A stretch of 64,000 nt of DNA from assembly GCA_013399695.1 (NCBI GenBank), contig VXAU01004938.1, positions 2,757,805 through 2,821,804 on the forward strand, read 5' to 3'. Below the pieces are notes generated by a model. The model was given only the letters and a program-made list of their open reading frames with translations, made no database searches and was not told the DNA's origin. Position numbers and translations under genes: made by a program. Positions 54,114 through 64,000 of the stretch are shown one piece after another (the first letter of the stretch is position 1; the number at the start of each line of letters is the position of its first letter). The DNA is from Formicarius rufipectus (lineage: Eukaryota; Chordata; Aves; Passeriformes; Formicariidae).

Positions 54114-54128
54114 GCCGCCAAGATGGCG
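54114..54128 (+). promoter_or_regulatory. EMC2: Kozak context overlapping a YY1-like element
   Basis: GCCGCCAAGATGGCG gives A at -3 and G at +4 around the start codon, a strong initiation context. The same bases match the AANATGGCG core bound by YY1, which often sits just downstream of the start site in TATA-less genes and can position transcription. If so, the 5' UTR would be short. Confidence 0.65.
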
Positions 54129-54162
54129 AAGGTGTCGGAGATGTACGACGTGACTTGGGAAG
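54123..54162 (+). CDS. EMC2: EMC2 coding exon 1
   Basis: Starts at ATG in a strong Kozak context and encodes MAKVSEMYDVTWE plus one base of the next codon. The donor is GAAG|GTAACG. An in-frame ATG lies 14 codons upstream at 54081 in a poor context. I chose 54123 because the known protein begins MAKVSE. Confidence 0.95.
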
Positions 54163-57100
54163 GTAACGCCGCGCTGCCCGCCCGGCCCGGGGGCCGCACT
54201 CACACCCACAGCCCCGCGGGGGCACGGCGGGCTGGGACGAGGGTGGCTCGGCCCGCCGGCTTGAGCGGCCCCCACTGCCCGGCCCAGCGGTGCCCACAGG
54301 GCCGCCGGTGCCCGCGCACCTCGCCCGGAGCGCCGCCCGGCCCGNCCCGCAGGAGCACAGCGCCTCCAAGAGAAAATGGCCTCTGGACTGGCCCAGCGGC
54401 TGGTGTCATAGTTCATCCCTTGGTGAACCGAAAACTGCCTGATATTTTAATAGAATTTGGTGATAAGCGTTTCTGGGGGAGCTCCAAAACAGCTCTGAAG
54501 TGACGTGAAAGTTTTTGAAAATCCCGCCCTCCGTGTCTTTGTAGCTTTCCTGTTTGATCATGGTGATGATTTATTTTTCATATAGCAGTACTGTTTGAGG
54601 TTTGCTTGACGTTCTCAGTTCTTTTATACCCAGTACTTGGTCACATATGAGCTGAAGACAGCACTCGAGCGCATTGCAGTCCACTATCAGGAATAAATAA
54701 ATGGTTTTCCATAATTTTGGCCATAAAGGGGGAACCTTTAGCTATGTATCATGTTACAAACATTATACAGTAGAGAAGGCAATACAGAAAGAAGCTGTGT
54801 GATCTTTGGTTTTCATTTATTTACTGCCAGTCTGTGAAGAAATAATTGAGCAACAGAGTAATTTCCCAATCATGAATTATTGCTTAGTGTGGTTTCTAGG
54901 TAAGAGGAGGAATATTGCAGGGAATGTGTTTTAGCAGATGCCTGTAACTTGCCCTTTGAAATAGTGCCCATGCTGTCTTCACCTTTTTCTGTAGGACTCC
55001 AAAACAAAATGGAATTTGAAACATTTGGTTTTTAGCTAAAATTGCATTTATCTTAGAAAACATTGAAGAAAATAGTGCTGTAACAGAATGAATAAGGATG
55101 AAGAAATGGACTTGCTTGCCACTCTATGGTGGTCAGTTTATGGGTAGTTTTGCTGTGGTATTTACTTACATCACCATAGTGCCATTGGCTGATTGGGAGA
55201 AGCTTGGTTGCCTATTCTTTTGTATCTCCTATGAGCAGGTGTAACAGATGTGAAGCTCAGCTGGGTTAGAGAGCAGAAAGGCTGCTGAAGGGAAGGGAAG
55301 TTGTAATTGCTGGTGTTACTGTTAGACTTTCCCAGTTCTCTCAAAAAACTTTTATATTTTGCTGAGCAGACATTGTTACAAATCCCACAGATTTAGGTGT
55401 GGGTTTTTTTCTTTATGTTCTCAGGTATCAGTGATTGGAAAGAAAAATGAATTTTTTTTTTTCACATGATGGGTAATGTGTACTGTGGACACATCTCTGT
55501 ACATTTAGCCCTAGATTTGTTGGCCAGGAGCACTGTGGAGTGTATCTTTATCTTTCTATGTAAAGCCCAGGAGTAGGATGCTCAAGCTTGCTGCTTTTGG
55601 ACTCAGCTAATTCATGCTGAGGTGAGCATCCTAGAGATAACCTGCATGTTCTGTTTCCAAGAGTTCCGATTGACATTTTTGGCAGTGTGTGTATAGTTTC
55701 GCATATGGGTGTGTTGAATGAGAAATTTTGGAGGCCAGCTGCTGAATTTTACCTTACCAACTTCTCAGTTGATACCTTCTGTCCAAACGAACACGCTGGT
55801 GTGTAGGTGAAGATCTGTATTAGTACTTGGGGCTATCTCCGTTTTAGAAACACACATCTAAATTTTTTTTTTTCTTTCCTGCAACAGGCCATGCAAAGAC
55901 CCTTCTTAAAGCAGAAGGCTCATGTCTTTTCTCTTTGTGAGCTTTAACAGATTCCTGGTGCATCGAGGCTTTTCATGGGTGGGGTGATCCCAGCGGTGTT
56001 GTGACCTAGTCCGTAGGAAAGAACTTGAACACAGTTCTCAGAATTTAATGTATCTCATTTTGAATCTTTCTGAAAGGCTCAATTTCTATGCAACTAAGTG
56101 TATGGTTGACATTTATCGAAAAAATTCCCTTTGTATACTTACATACTCCTTTCTAAATGAAATGTTTTACACTTACATGTTGCTCAAAGATGAATCTGAT
56201 TTGAGGTTAGGAAAATAGAATAACATGAGACAAATGAAATACTTTCTACCTTGCTTTGTGTTTCACTTGGGTTCTTTGAGGAAGAGATAGGAGTTTACCG
56301 TGATTAAATTTTTTTAGGTAAATGCATTGTACAGGTGGTTAGGAAAGATAACTGAAAATAACTGTGTTTTCCACTGTTGGAGCTGCTGTCTTTAATTTTT
56401 CTTTCTTTACTTTGTTTCTGTGTCTCAAGCTTTAAACTGTATTTGGAAATCTATGGATCAGGGCAACCTCTCGTTTCATTTCACTGTCTTGATCAATGGA
56501 CTTAGCTGATCCAAACGTGGATTCAGGGTGCTATGGTATTAAAAGAGAAAGCTATATGTGGTTATGCATCTTATGTTTTACAGCTTATTTACTTCAGACA
56601 GAAGTGATATGTTGCTCCTTTTATGTGGTCACTGTTGCTAATTATCCTATTGAAAACAGGATATGTCCTGCTTCTTAAAATATAAAAGAAACTATGTGGA
56701 GTGACAGGGAGCCAAGAACTGCAGGTCTGGCACAGGAGCAATAATGTGGTAGGTTAGCACATCAGATGAGAACGGGTGATGTGCAGCCTCTTACTAGGAG
56801 TTTCTTAAGCCATGTAGAACTTCATAGAGCAAATATTTGTCATATTTTCAGAGGTACTTTGAAGGTGAATTTGTGCCACAAGTGAAAATGCAAAAAAACC
56901 CCACAAATACCTGTGTAATTTCATTTTAGGAGCAGGTTTTAGAGCACACAAGTTCACCTCTGTGGGTAGAATTAGCAAAATCTGCAAACAAGCAGCAGTC
57001 GTGACAATCAAGAACTACTAAAATATCAATTGGCTTTCACAGAAAACACATCTGACATATTGTGAGAATTGGACAGAATAAACCAGGGTTTCTTTTCTTT

Positions 57101-60100
57101 ACCTTGCACAGAAGCATAATGGCATTAATATCTCAGAGCCTGCTAAAATGAAGCAATGACTTTAGGCTTGTGATACCTGACCTTTCTGGACATCCTTGAG
57201 TGCTGTCACAGCAACTCTTGTTTCGGTCAATAATTCTCTTCACTGGATATCAAAACCAAAAAGAGAAAGGGGTAGCATATTGTCTGAACTAGATTTCTTT
57301 TGATATAAATTGAAAACAAGTGAAAATAATATTTTTAAAATATTTTTATTAGGTCATAATGCCTATTCTCTGTATTGTTAAATTAGTATTGCTGTTTTCT
57401 GTATTAAAAATTCCACTACTTAAGTAGTGGCACTTTAAGAGTTTTCGTTACATGTTCATGTGAGAAAGACTTTTTCCAAGAAATTCTTAACAGTGTGTTT
57501 ATGTGGGGACTTTTTTTTGCAAATGTATGTATCTGGGAACATGTAATATACGAAAAGAGAAAATTCCTAATGAATTTAAAAACTTCAGCACTTCTGTCTT
57601 TAATGTCGCTAGTCATTAGTGTCTAATTTAGATCACAAAGTTGTTTCCTTTCTCTGACTTAGGAACTGAATTTGTGTTTTGTTTGCATGGAAAGACTAGG
57701 AAATCATTTTGTCTTCATCGTAATCTGTGTGCAGTTAAGTGTTGTGGAGGTGGTTTTGTTGTGTTCTGTGCTGTCTTTACTTTCTTTTAGCTATTCCTAA
57801 TTTTCTGTTTCCGTAAAAGGGACAAATGAGTTTACTTTGGGTTTTCTATATAAATTTATGGGATTACAGCAGACAAAGATGAGATGCTGAGATTTTTTTT
57901 TTAATTGAGACCCTGCTGACAGCTGAGTTTTCAAGGTTAGAGGCAGCACCTGCGGCACCCAGCTGAGCCTCATGTGCCTCTACCTGTACCTGCCACATGA
58001 GAGTGGACAGAGGTGAGCTGTGGTAGGAGATTTAGTGGCTGTAACAGAGGAGCAGTATACAAATGTGCTCTGGAAATATAATGGCTGTGGGGTTCCCGAG
58101 GGACTGCAGTGGTAGCAGCTGTACGTCAAGATGACACTTTGCAGGGTATGTCTCTACCAATAGTGGTAATTGCCTTCAGTTCATCATGTGCTTTTAGGTG
58201 TTGAGGACTTGAAAACTATGATCCAACTCATCAATGAAAGTATAAAGATTTGTAGGATTACTTCGTATCTGGTTGCTCAGGCCAAATGAACTGACACCTT
58301 AACAGACACAGAAATGAAACCCACTTTGTGTCTCTTGGCTTTGCAGTAGACTGCTTCATGGTTTTAGGAAACAGCAAACATTATGGCAAGTGTTTCTGCT
58401 CCTTTGAACTTGTTACATTTTGATTTTTATGTGCAAAGCTGGCCAGTTTAGGAAAACCCAAGTCTAAACCAAAGGTATCAATTTCTCAGGCTGTGTATAT
58501 GTGACAGGAGACATCATAATTAAAACAAGACATTTCTTTACCATTTTCCTAAAACCCCTTATTACTCCTGCCCAGCCTTGTATTATATATCTCTGAGACT
58601 GTAGTTATTGTTTGACTCTTTGGATAGCTTTCTTTGTAAAAAAATCATTTTTTGACAGTATTGTAAAAAACCTTGTGTAAGTTTTACTGTAGTTTTTAGT
58701 GTTTTCTTTCTTCGGCCTTTTACATAAAATTCAGTATTTCTAAAACTAATGTCTTTTAATAGATTCACATTAATGAGAACCTTTTTTTCACTTCATTTTT
58801 CTGTCATCAGCTGATGGTCTGTTCTCTGTCCTACTGTCCTACAGGTTTTTCTTTATTGCTGTAAATGCTGTACTTGTGTGATGAATGCTAAATGTGCATT
58901 CTGTTAATACATAATTCAGACACTATTCCATTTGGAATCACACTGCAATGAAGGCATTGATAATTTCCAAGTAAATGAGTGTGTGGAAATCAGACAGCTT
59001 ATTTATTTTTAGGCATTTAGCTTGTCAGTTTTTCTGAATGTTTGTGTTTTCTCACATTCTTGCTGTCTAATGTTGAGTTTCCAGGGACCATCATGTGTCT
59101 AGAACCATTTAACTTTGCCTATGCATATGAAATGTAACCCTCTGGTGGTTTTGGTTGAATTTCAAAAGACAAAATATAGCACAATAACGCTCTTATGAGC
59201 GATCTGAGATCACTTCAGGTAGATGGAACAACATTCAGTGCTTAATTTTTAACTGTCATTTACATTAACTGTGTTTTGATGTGCAAGAAAAACTGACAGT
59301 GTTTAAGTTTCTTGTTGTATTTGTTTTTCCAGCTTTTGTAAAGTTCTTAAAAAATACTGGCAACAGTTTTCCCGGTACCTTCTTATTAGTACAGCCACAT
59401 TCTAGTAATGAAAACTATTTTCCTTCAGTTTCCTCAAAATTTGGTTTTGTATATAGATCATATACATGTATATAAATGTATGTGTATATAAAATCACATT
59501 CTTAATGATTTCCTGATCTACAGGATAAGTAAAGCCTAGGCTAGGTAACACTCTCTGCCTGACTTCATGAATATGCCTTCTCTCTTGGAGATCTGATGCA
59601 TGGTAAATATACTCTTTTAAACAAAAATCCTAATGCTAAAATATCCCATCTTTTCTATCATGCCTAGACAAACAGTGATATTTTTTTATACCTTTGGGCA
59701 CTTCCCTGGTGTAGAAAGCCTTCAATGCCTTTCTTGAAGCTCCTTGCTCTAGGAGTTTGTAGAGTCCTTTTAGAGTGGAAGTTATAATAGTTTTTCTAAT
59801 ACTTCTATTGAAAATTTATTTACTTGTCAGAGAAATGCAATTTTAGTGTTTGTAAATGTGTGAAACTGTAGAAGAGATCTCTTTTGGCCTTTTTTTCTAA
59901 CAATTTTATTTATTGGGTAACTAAAGTATACGTTTCTTTAGTGTATATGTTGCTGGCCTGAGAGACTGCAAACTTAGAACGTGAATTGATTATATTAGAG
60001 CATAAACACAGTTTATGTAATAGAGTTTCATAGGTCTGGTACATCTCTCTGTTCTCTAGTAGTTTTTTAATCTTAGTAAAGTCACTTTTTAGCTCTTGTG

Positions 60101-61027
60101 CTCTCTAAACACATTCTTCCTATGCATATCTTCCAAAAATCACATTAGAATTGTATTACTATATGTAAATACCATTTTTTTCCTTCCTTTTACCCACAGA
60201 TATGCGTGATAAAATGAGGAAATGGAGGGAAGAAAACTACCGAAACAGTGAACAGATAGTGGATGTTGGAGAGGAGTTAATTAATGAATATGCATCTAAA
60301 CTTGGAGATGACAGTGAGTAAACAATCACTGTTTTTAAAATTTCTGTTGTCTAATTTGATTTTCTCTTTCCTGTCTCTATTTTATTTAACAACCTTTTCT
60401 TGTCTTTCTGTATGTGACATTGATGACATACATGTTACTTTCTTAGTCTAGTATGCTGCTGGAATTCCAAGAGTTTTTTTTCCCAAATATGGGTTGCAGT
60501 GAAAACAGATGTAAAAATTACCTGGTAGAACTGTTAGCTTGCTATATTAGTAGTTAGACCATTATGTGAAAACTTTGTGTGAAGCTGTTGCTTAGCCATT
60601 ATTTGACTTATTCTCGGTTCATCACTGACAAAAATTGAAAAGGGGCTGTTTCTGCGAGTCTGATCAGAGAACAAGTCCTAATGGGGATCTGCTTAGAGAT
60701 TGCAGTTATAGTGTCAGGGAAAATAGAGAATTAGTGCTCTTTTGCCTTTCAGGATGTTAGAAGGTACTTTAGTACTAGAAGCACTGAATTGCATAAATAT
60801 GTTTTTAATTAATTCCAGCAGTCTCTTAATTTGTCGCTGTTTCAGCAATGGGAGTAGAAGGGGAAAAACGTACAGAGAATTCATTCATCCTTTTATAAGT
60901 GTTTCCTAGTATCTTAAACATCCCCCCAGATTGTCTGCATTTATTGTCTCTTTTGTGTCCAGTTTGGGTAATTTATGAACAGGTGATGATTGCTGCCCTG
61001 GACTGCAGTCGAGATGATTTGGCATTG
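54123..61027 (+). CDS. EMC2: EMC2 (TTC35), ER membrane protein complex subunit 2, 5' part (exons 1-3)
   Basis: EMC2 is a soluble, cytosol-facing TPR-like subunit of the EMC. The EMC inserts tail-anchored and some multipass membrane proteins into the ER, and EMC2 helps hold the cytosolic part of the complex together. Joined exons (54123-54162, 60200-60313, 60963-61027) encode 73 residues beginning MAKVSEMYDVTWE and including 'MRDKMRKWREEN' and 'GEELINEYASKLGDD'. They agree closely with vertebrate EMC2 as I remember it. All junctions follow GT/AG and keep phase: 40, 114 and 65 bp, with phases 1, 1 and 0. The vertebrate protein is just under 300 residues, so about three quarters, including the TPR repeats, lies beyond the window. 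I found no exon 4 in 61028-64000. Identification is near certain. Confidence 0.97.
54163..60199 (+). other. EMC2: EMC2 intron 1 (about 6.0 kb)
   Basis: The first ~240 bp still belong to the CpG island. The remainder is AT-rich and shows no transposon, RNA gene or alternative exon that I can support. The 3' end has a pyrimidine tract and ACCCACAG acceptor. Confidence 0.9.
60200..60313 (+). CDS. EMC2: EMC2 coding exon 2
   Basis: Acceptor CCTTTTACCCACAG|AT and donor GACA|GTGAGT. It encodes residues 14-51, with 'MRDKMRKWREEN', 'SEQIVDVGEEL' and 'YASKLGDD', and starts and ends in phase 1. Similarity to mammalian EMC2 is very high. Confidence 0.97.
60314..60962 (+). other. EMC2: EMC2 intron 2 (649 bp)
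   Basis: A short GT-AG intron ending TTTTGTGTCCAG. Nothing else is seen in it. Confidence 0.95.
60963..61027 (+). CDS. EMC2: EMC2 coding exon 3
   Basis: Acceptor TTGTGTCCAG|TT and donor GCATTG|GTAAGT. It encodes residues 52-73, including 'WVIYEQVMIAALD' and 'RDDLAL', and ends on a codon boundary. It is the last EMC2 exon in the window. Confidence 0.96.
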
Positions 61028-64000
61028 GTAAGTTTTCAAGTTGACTTTTCCTTCACACTGTAAGTTTTCTTCCTGGATATCTTTTCCAGATAGGTTTTTG
61101 GACAGTTATAGGGTATTCTGAACTCCATAGTTTGGACTGGTAGAAAGAATATCTATAAAGAAATACACTGCTGGGAAGAAACCGCCACCCCCTACCTTCT
61201 CTAATGGGTAACTTTTGTTTAGACAGATCACATCTCTTCCAATAGCCAGGAAAATATTTACAGCTACTCTGGTATGGGCCAATGTCAAGAATAATATTGA
61301 AGTTGCCATATTGTACAGACAGTGTTTGTTTATTGAAAACCTCTCAAATTATATTGGTTTTCTTTGAATATTTTGAGGTAAAATGACTCATCCTACATAT
61401 CATATTGTATGTCATGTTGGCTGCCATCAGAGAAGGTCATTGACATGTTGGAGCAGGTCTTCAAGATGAATAAGGAGATGGACTGCATAATGTATAAGGA
61501 AAAGCTGAGAGATCTGACTTTTAAGTCTTGAGAAAGCCAAGAAAGGATTTTACTGCTGTCTTTGAATATGTGCTAATGGGTAGGAATAAAGAAGGTGGAC
61601 ACATTTTTTAGATGTGCAGCAAAAGACAGGTGTGAGATATAAGCTGCAACAGAGGAAATTCCAACTAGATATTAGGAAAAACTTAGTGAACACTTTATGA
61701 CAAATGGCACTGGGAAGCTGTAGAATCTCTTCTGGAAATGGTTAGAAATAGATAGGGATATGGTGGCCCTGCACTTCCTTGGAAACTGACTCTGTTTTGA
61801 GTGGGAGTTTGGAGCAGGTGAACTGCAAAGGTCCCTTGCAATCCAAATTATTTAATGGCTGTTGATAAAAATATTATCAATGAATATTTGAGTTTTGTCA
61901 ATTTGTATGCAAATTTATTTGAATGATAAAAATAACAATTTAGATAAAAATAGTTTATTTTGAACTGTAAGACCTGTTCATTAGATTAAATTTTAAAAAA
62001 CCCAACTGAAACAAAAAAAAAAACCCCAATCAAGTAAGCTTAGCTAATCCTTTAAGGTCAACAAGGGGAAAAGGGACAACTGCGTTTTGCCCAAAAATTT
62101 CAGTAATTTTTTATCCTTCCTTCACAAAACAATGAGAAAAACCCAGAGGCTTACCTTGTGCCCTGAAAGCCATCAAGCTTGAGCTTATTCTAAGCAAAAA
62201 GACATTTTGAGGGCAGGTCTTTCACAGGGATTATTCCTCTAGAGCCTTGTTCTCTCTCAGATGGCAAAATACTTCACAAAGTCTTTGAGCTTTATGTGAT
62301 GCCATTTGGGTGAAACTTAAAGCAAGGAGTCAGACTAGAGGATGTAGTTGGGAGAAGGGTAGTTTGAAACTAGTGAGAACTAGGCAAATTTATCTTGCAT
62401 CCCATATGTATATGGTAAAATGGAGTATGTTGGAAAATACAGCACAAGACTTTGAACTTGTTGTGAACTCATTGAACTTCCTTCTCTTTTGTTCCTCGGA
62501 AGAAAATACTGCTGTAGTATAGCTGTCTGCTTAAACAAAAACAAATAGACTTACTGTTTAAATAAATGCATTTCTGTATCCTGATTTATATGTAAAAAGT
62601 TTTGGTCTTTATTTTCAGGGTCTTTTAAGGAAGACTTTCACAAAGTTGTTGAAGGGGCCAGTGTTGAAAGATCAGTTGTGAAACACTTTTTGTTTTTACT
62701 AACCCTGGCAGGGATTTTAAATTTCAGTTTCTGAGCCCTTTAAGGAGTATTGCTTGAGATGAGGGAATGCAACATTTTTTATGCAGCTCAGAAAGGAGGC
62801 TAAAAGCTTAGAGGGAAACCTTAGTCTTGATTTTTAATTTTTTTAATTTGACTGATTTATAATAAGTAGTTAGCTCAAACAAATCAGCATCATATGTGGC
62901 ATTTTATTACAACTGTAGCTCCAAAGTAGACAAACAGCTTTGGAACTTCTGGTTTTTTTAGCAGTGAGTTTTTGACAGCTGTGATGCATTTTGCTTAGTT
63001 GGATAGATCTCATCTACTCCAAATGAGAAGGCTGAGGTAGTTTTCAGAGTAATTTATCTGACTTTTGTTTTTAATTTTTCTTTTCTCTTTATTACTGTTG
63101 TCCTTTCTGTCCTGCACAAAATGACTGTTTAAGGCATGTCCTTACTGCAACCAGCTAGTTGTTTCATACATGTGTTTTGGTGCAATCACCTTGGCAGCAC
63201 TTGAACTACCAGTGTTTTACCTTCTGAAGTCCAGGTTTATATTTCTTTGCCTTTGTCACACCTTTAGAGTTAAAACCCATGATCAAGAAAAAAATCAGAA
63301 AGCAAATTAAGTGCAAACGAAAGCGTCACATTCAAATGACATTTGCCATTGTAACTTCTGAGTTTCTGAGAGAGTCTTAAAAGTAGATCATTGACATGGT
63401 GCACAGCCATATTCATGTCATATTTCATTTCTGAATAACAGAAATTATTATGAGGATTACCAGTTTAAATTTAAAAAGAGGAACTTCAGTGTGGCTGAGT
63501 CTAGAACATTTTGAAGATATAGCTAGTGTAGTTAATTCATGCACTTTTGGTTTTTTGTGTTACAGTGAGTTGTTTGTCACTTTCTCACAACTTTTCATAT
63601 CACCTTATTGTCTCTGATAGCATAATCTACAGGAGTTTATTTTGGCCTTTTGGCTGCTGTGTTTGGTTGAGTAATGATTATGTAGTCAGATCTAATGTGA
63701 ACAATTCTGCTCTTGTATTACTCCTCCTGCATTTGGGTACTGGTTCTTTCATATTGATGAGGTTTTTTTAGATGTAAATGTCCTTCTGTGTATTGTAGAG
63801 TTTAGTATTGCTGTAAATGTTACAATTTTTCTTATTGGAACATTTTATTGGAGAGAAGTAATACATGTTTTTATACTAAAAATCACTACCCTTCATGATT
63901 CCCTGATCACTGGACCACAATGTGGATTTATTGTCCACAAAACTTCTTTTTAAAGGCTACAAAGTTGTTTGGGTTTTAAAGGCTGGAGTGAAACTACATT
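61028..64000 (+). other. EMC2: EMC2 intron 3, continuing past the window
   Basis: AT-rich intron starting GTAAGTTTTC. It contains an old CR1 fragment at 61425-61862. I looked for the next exon, which should resume with a Phe-Cys-Leu-Gln-Glu-Leu-like peptide, and did not find it before the right edge. Confidence 0.88.
61425..61862 (+). mobile_element. Old, diverged CR1 LINE 3' fragment in EMC2 intron 3
   Basis: It follows the CR1 3' region in order: 'GACATGTTGGAGCAGGTCTT', 'GAAAAGCTGAGAGATCTGAC', 'TTCCAACTAGATATTAGGAA', 'AAACTTAGTGAACACTTTAT' and, near the end, 'GGTCCCTTGCAATCCAAATT'. Many substitutions and small gaps separate it from typical copies. It is therefore much older than the copies at 13.4 or 26.4 kb. 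It has the same orientation as EMC2 and no open frame. Confidence 0.75.

Larger units (their letters stand above)
53630..54400 (+). promoter_or_regulatory. EMC2: CpG island and EMC2 promoter
   Basis: The composition changes abruptly from AT-rich to very GC-rich with dense CpG, then returns to AT-rich after about 54.4 kb. The island covers the EMC2 start codon. There is no clear TATA box at the expected position. Visible elements are two GGGGCGG boxes (54020-54026, 54108-54114), a CGTCA half-site near 54102-54106 and a (GGGCC)4 run at 54045-54064. This is the usual dispersed promoter of a broadly expressed gene. Transcription probably begins somewhere in about 53.9-54.11 kb, but the sequence does not fix the site. 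Such islands often fire in both directions. Confidence 0.85.

Noticed and set aside
53618..54503. Long open frames of 154, 165 and 207 codons on minus and 161 on plus
   Set aside because: They lie in the CpG island, where stop codons are rare because of GC content, and they overlap each other in several frames. Only the 40 bp of EMC2 exon 1 is supported.
62618..62680. Possible EMC2 exon 4 after TTTTCAGGGTC
   Set aside because: The translation does not resemble the sequence expected to follow exon 3 and soon reaches stops.
1..64000. tRNA, rRNA, CRISPR, operons or bacterial regulatory sites
   Set aside because: None seen by eye. The window is vertebrate nuclear DNA with spliced genes and CR1 repeats.

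Overview
The window looks like a bird nuclear chromosome. It is AT-rich and mostly non-coding. Its recognisable repeats are CR1 LINE pieces, several still showing the typical CR1 3' end around ATTCTATGA, plus one retroviral solo LTR of avian class II type. There are no operons and no bacterial-style genes. The only gene I can name is the 5' part of EMC2 (TTC35), a subunit of the ER membrane protein complex, on the + strand at the right end. A turtle or crocodile source is not fully excluded, because CR1 is also common there.

Layout. From 1 to about 53.4 kb lies a gene-poor stretch with no conserved gene that I can recognise. It holds five CR1 fragments (8.9, 13.4-14.5, 26.4-26.75, 34.2-34.8 and 53.4 kb). 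The CR1 at 34.2 kb is split by a 407-bp solo LTR flanked by a perfect 6-bp target duplication. There are also a (TATC)n array, smaller simple repeats and long T-runs. A possible second LTR-like segment sits at 18.2-19.07 kb. A few segments have the boundaries of spliced exons, notably 19.4, 21.25 and 23.36 kb on + and 52.4 kb on -. I list them as candidates only.

From about 53.63 to 54.4 kb there is a CpG island holding the EMC2 promoter, first coding exon and start codon. EMC2 coding exons 1-3 are at 54123-54162, 60200-60313 and 60963-61027. They join in a consistent reading phase to give the first 73 residues of the protein. Intron 3 runs off the right edge, so the TPR repeats are outside the window.

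How it fits together. EMC2 is a broadly expressed gene and has the expected CpG-island promoter, with GC boxes and a YY1-like element on the start codon. In human and other amniotes the next gene upstream is EIF3E, transcribed away from EMC2. I saw no EIF3E coding exon, so the left 53 kb is most likely the long EIF3E-EMC2 interval. I found no convincing new biological system. The points most worth checking are the exon-like cluster at 19-23 kb, the possible antisense exon upstream of EMC2, the nested LTR, and the in-frame upstream ATG in EMC2.
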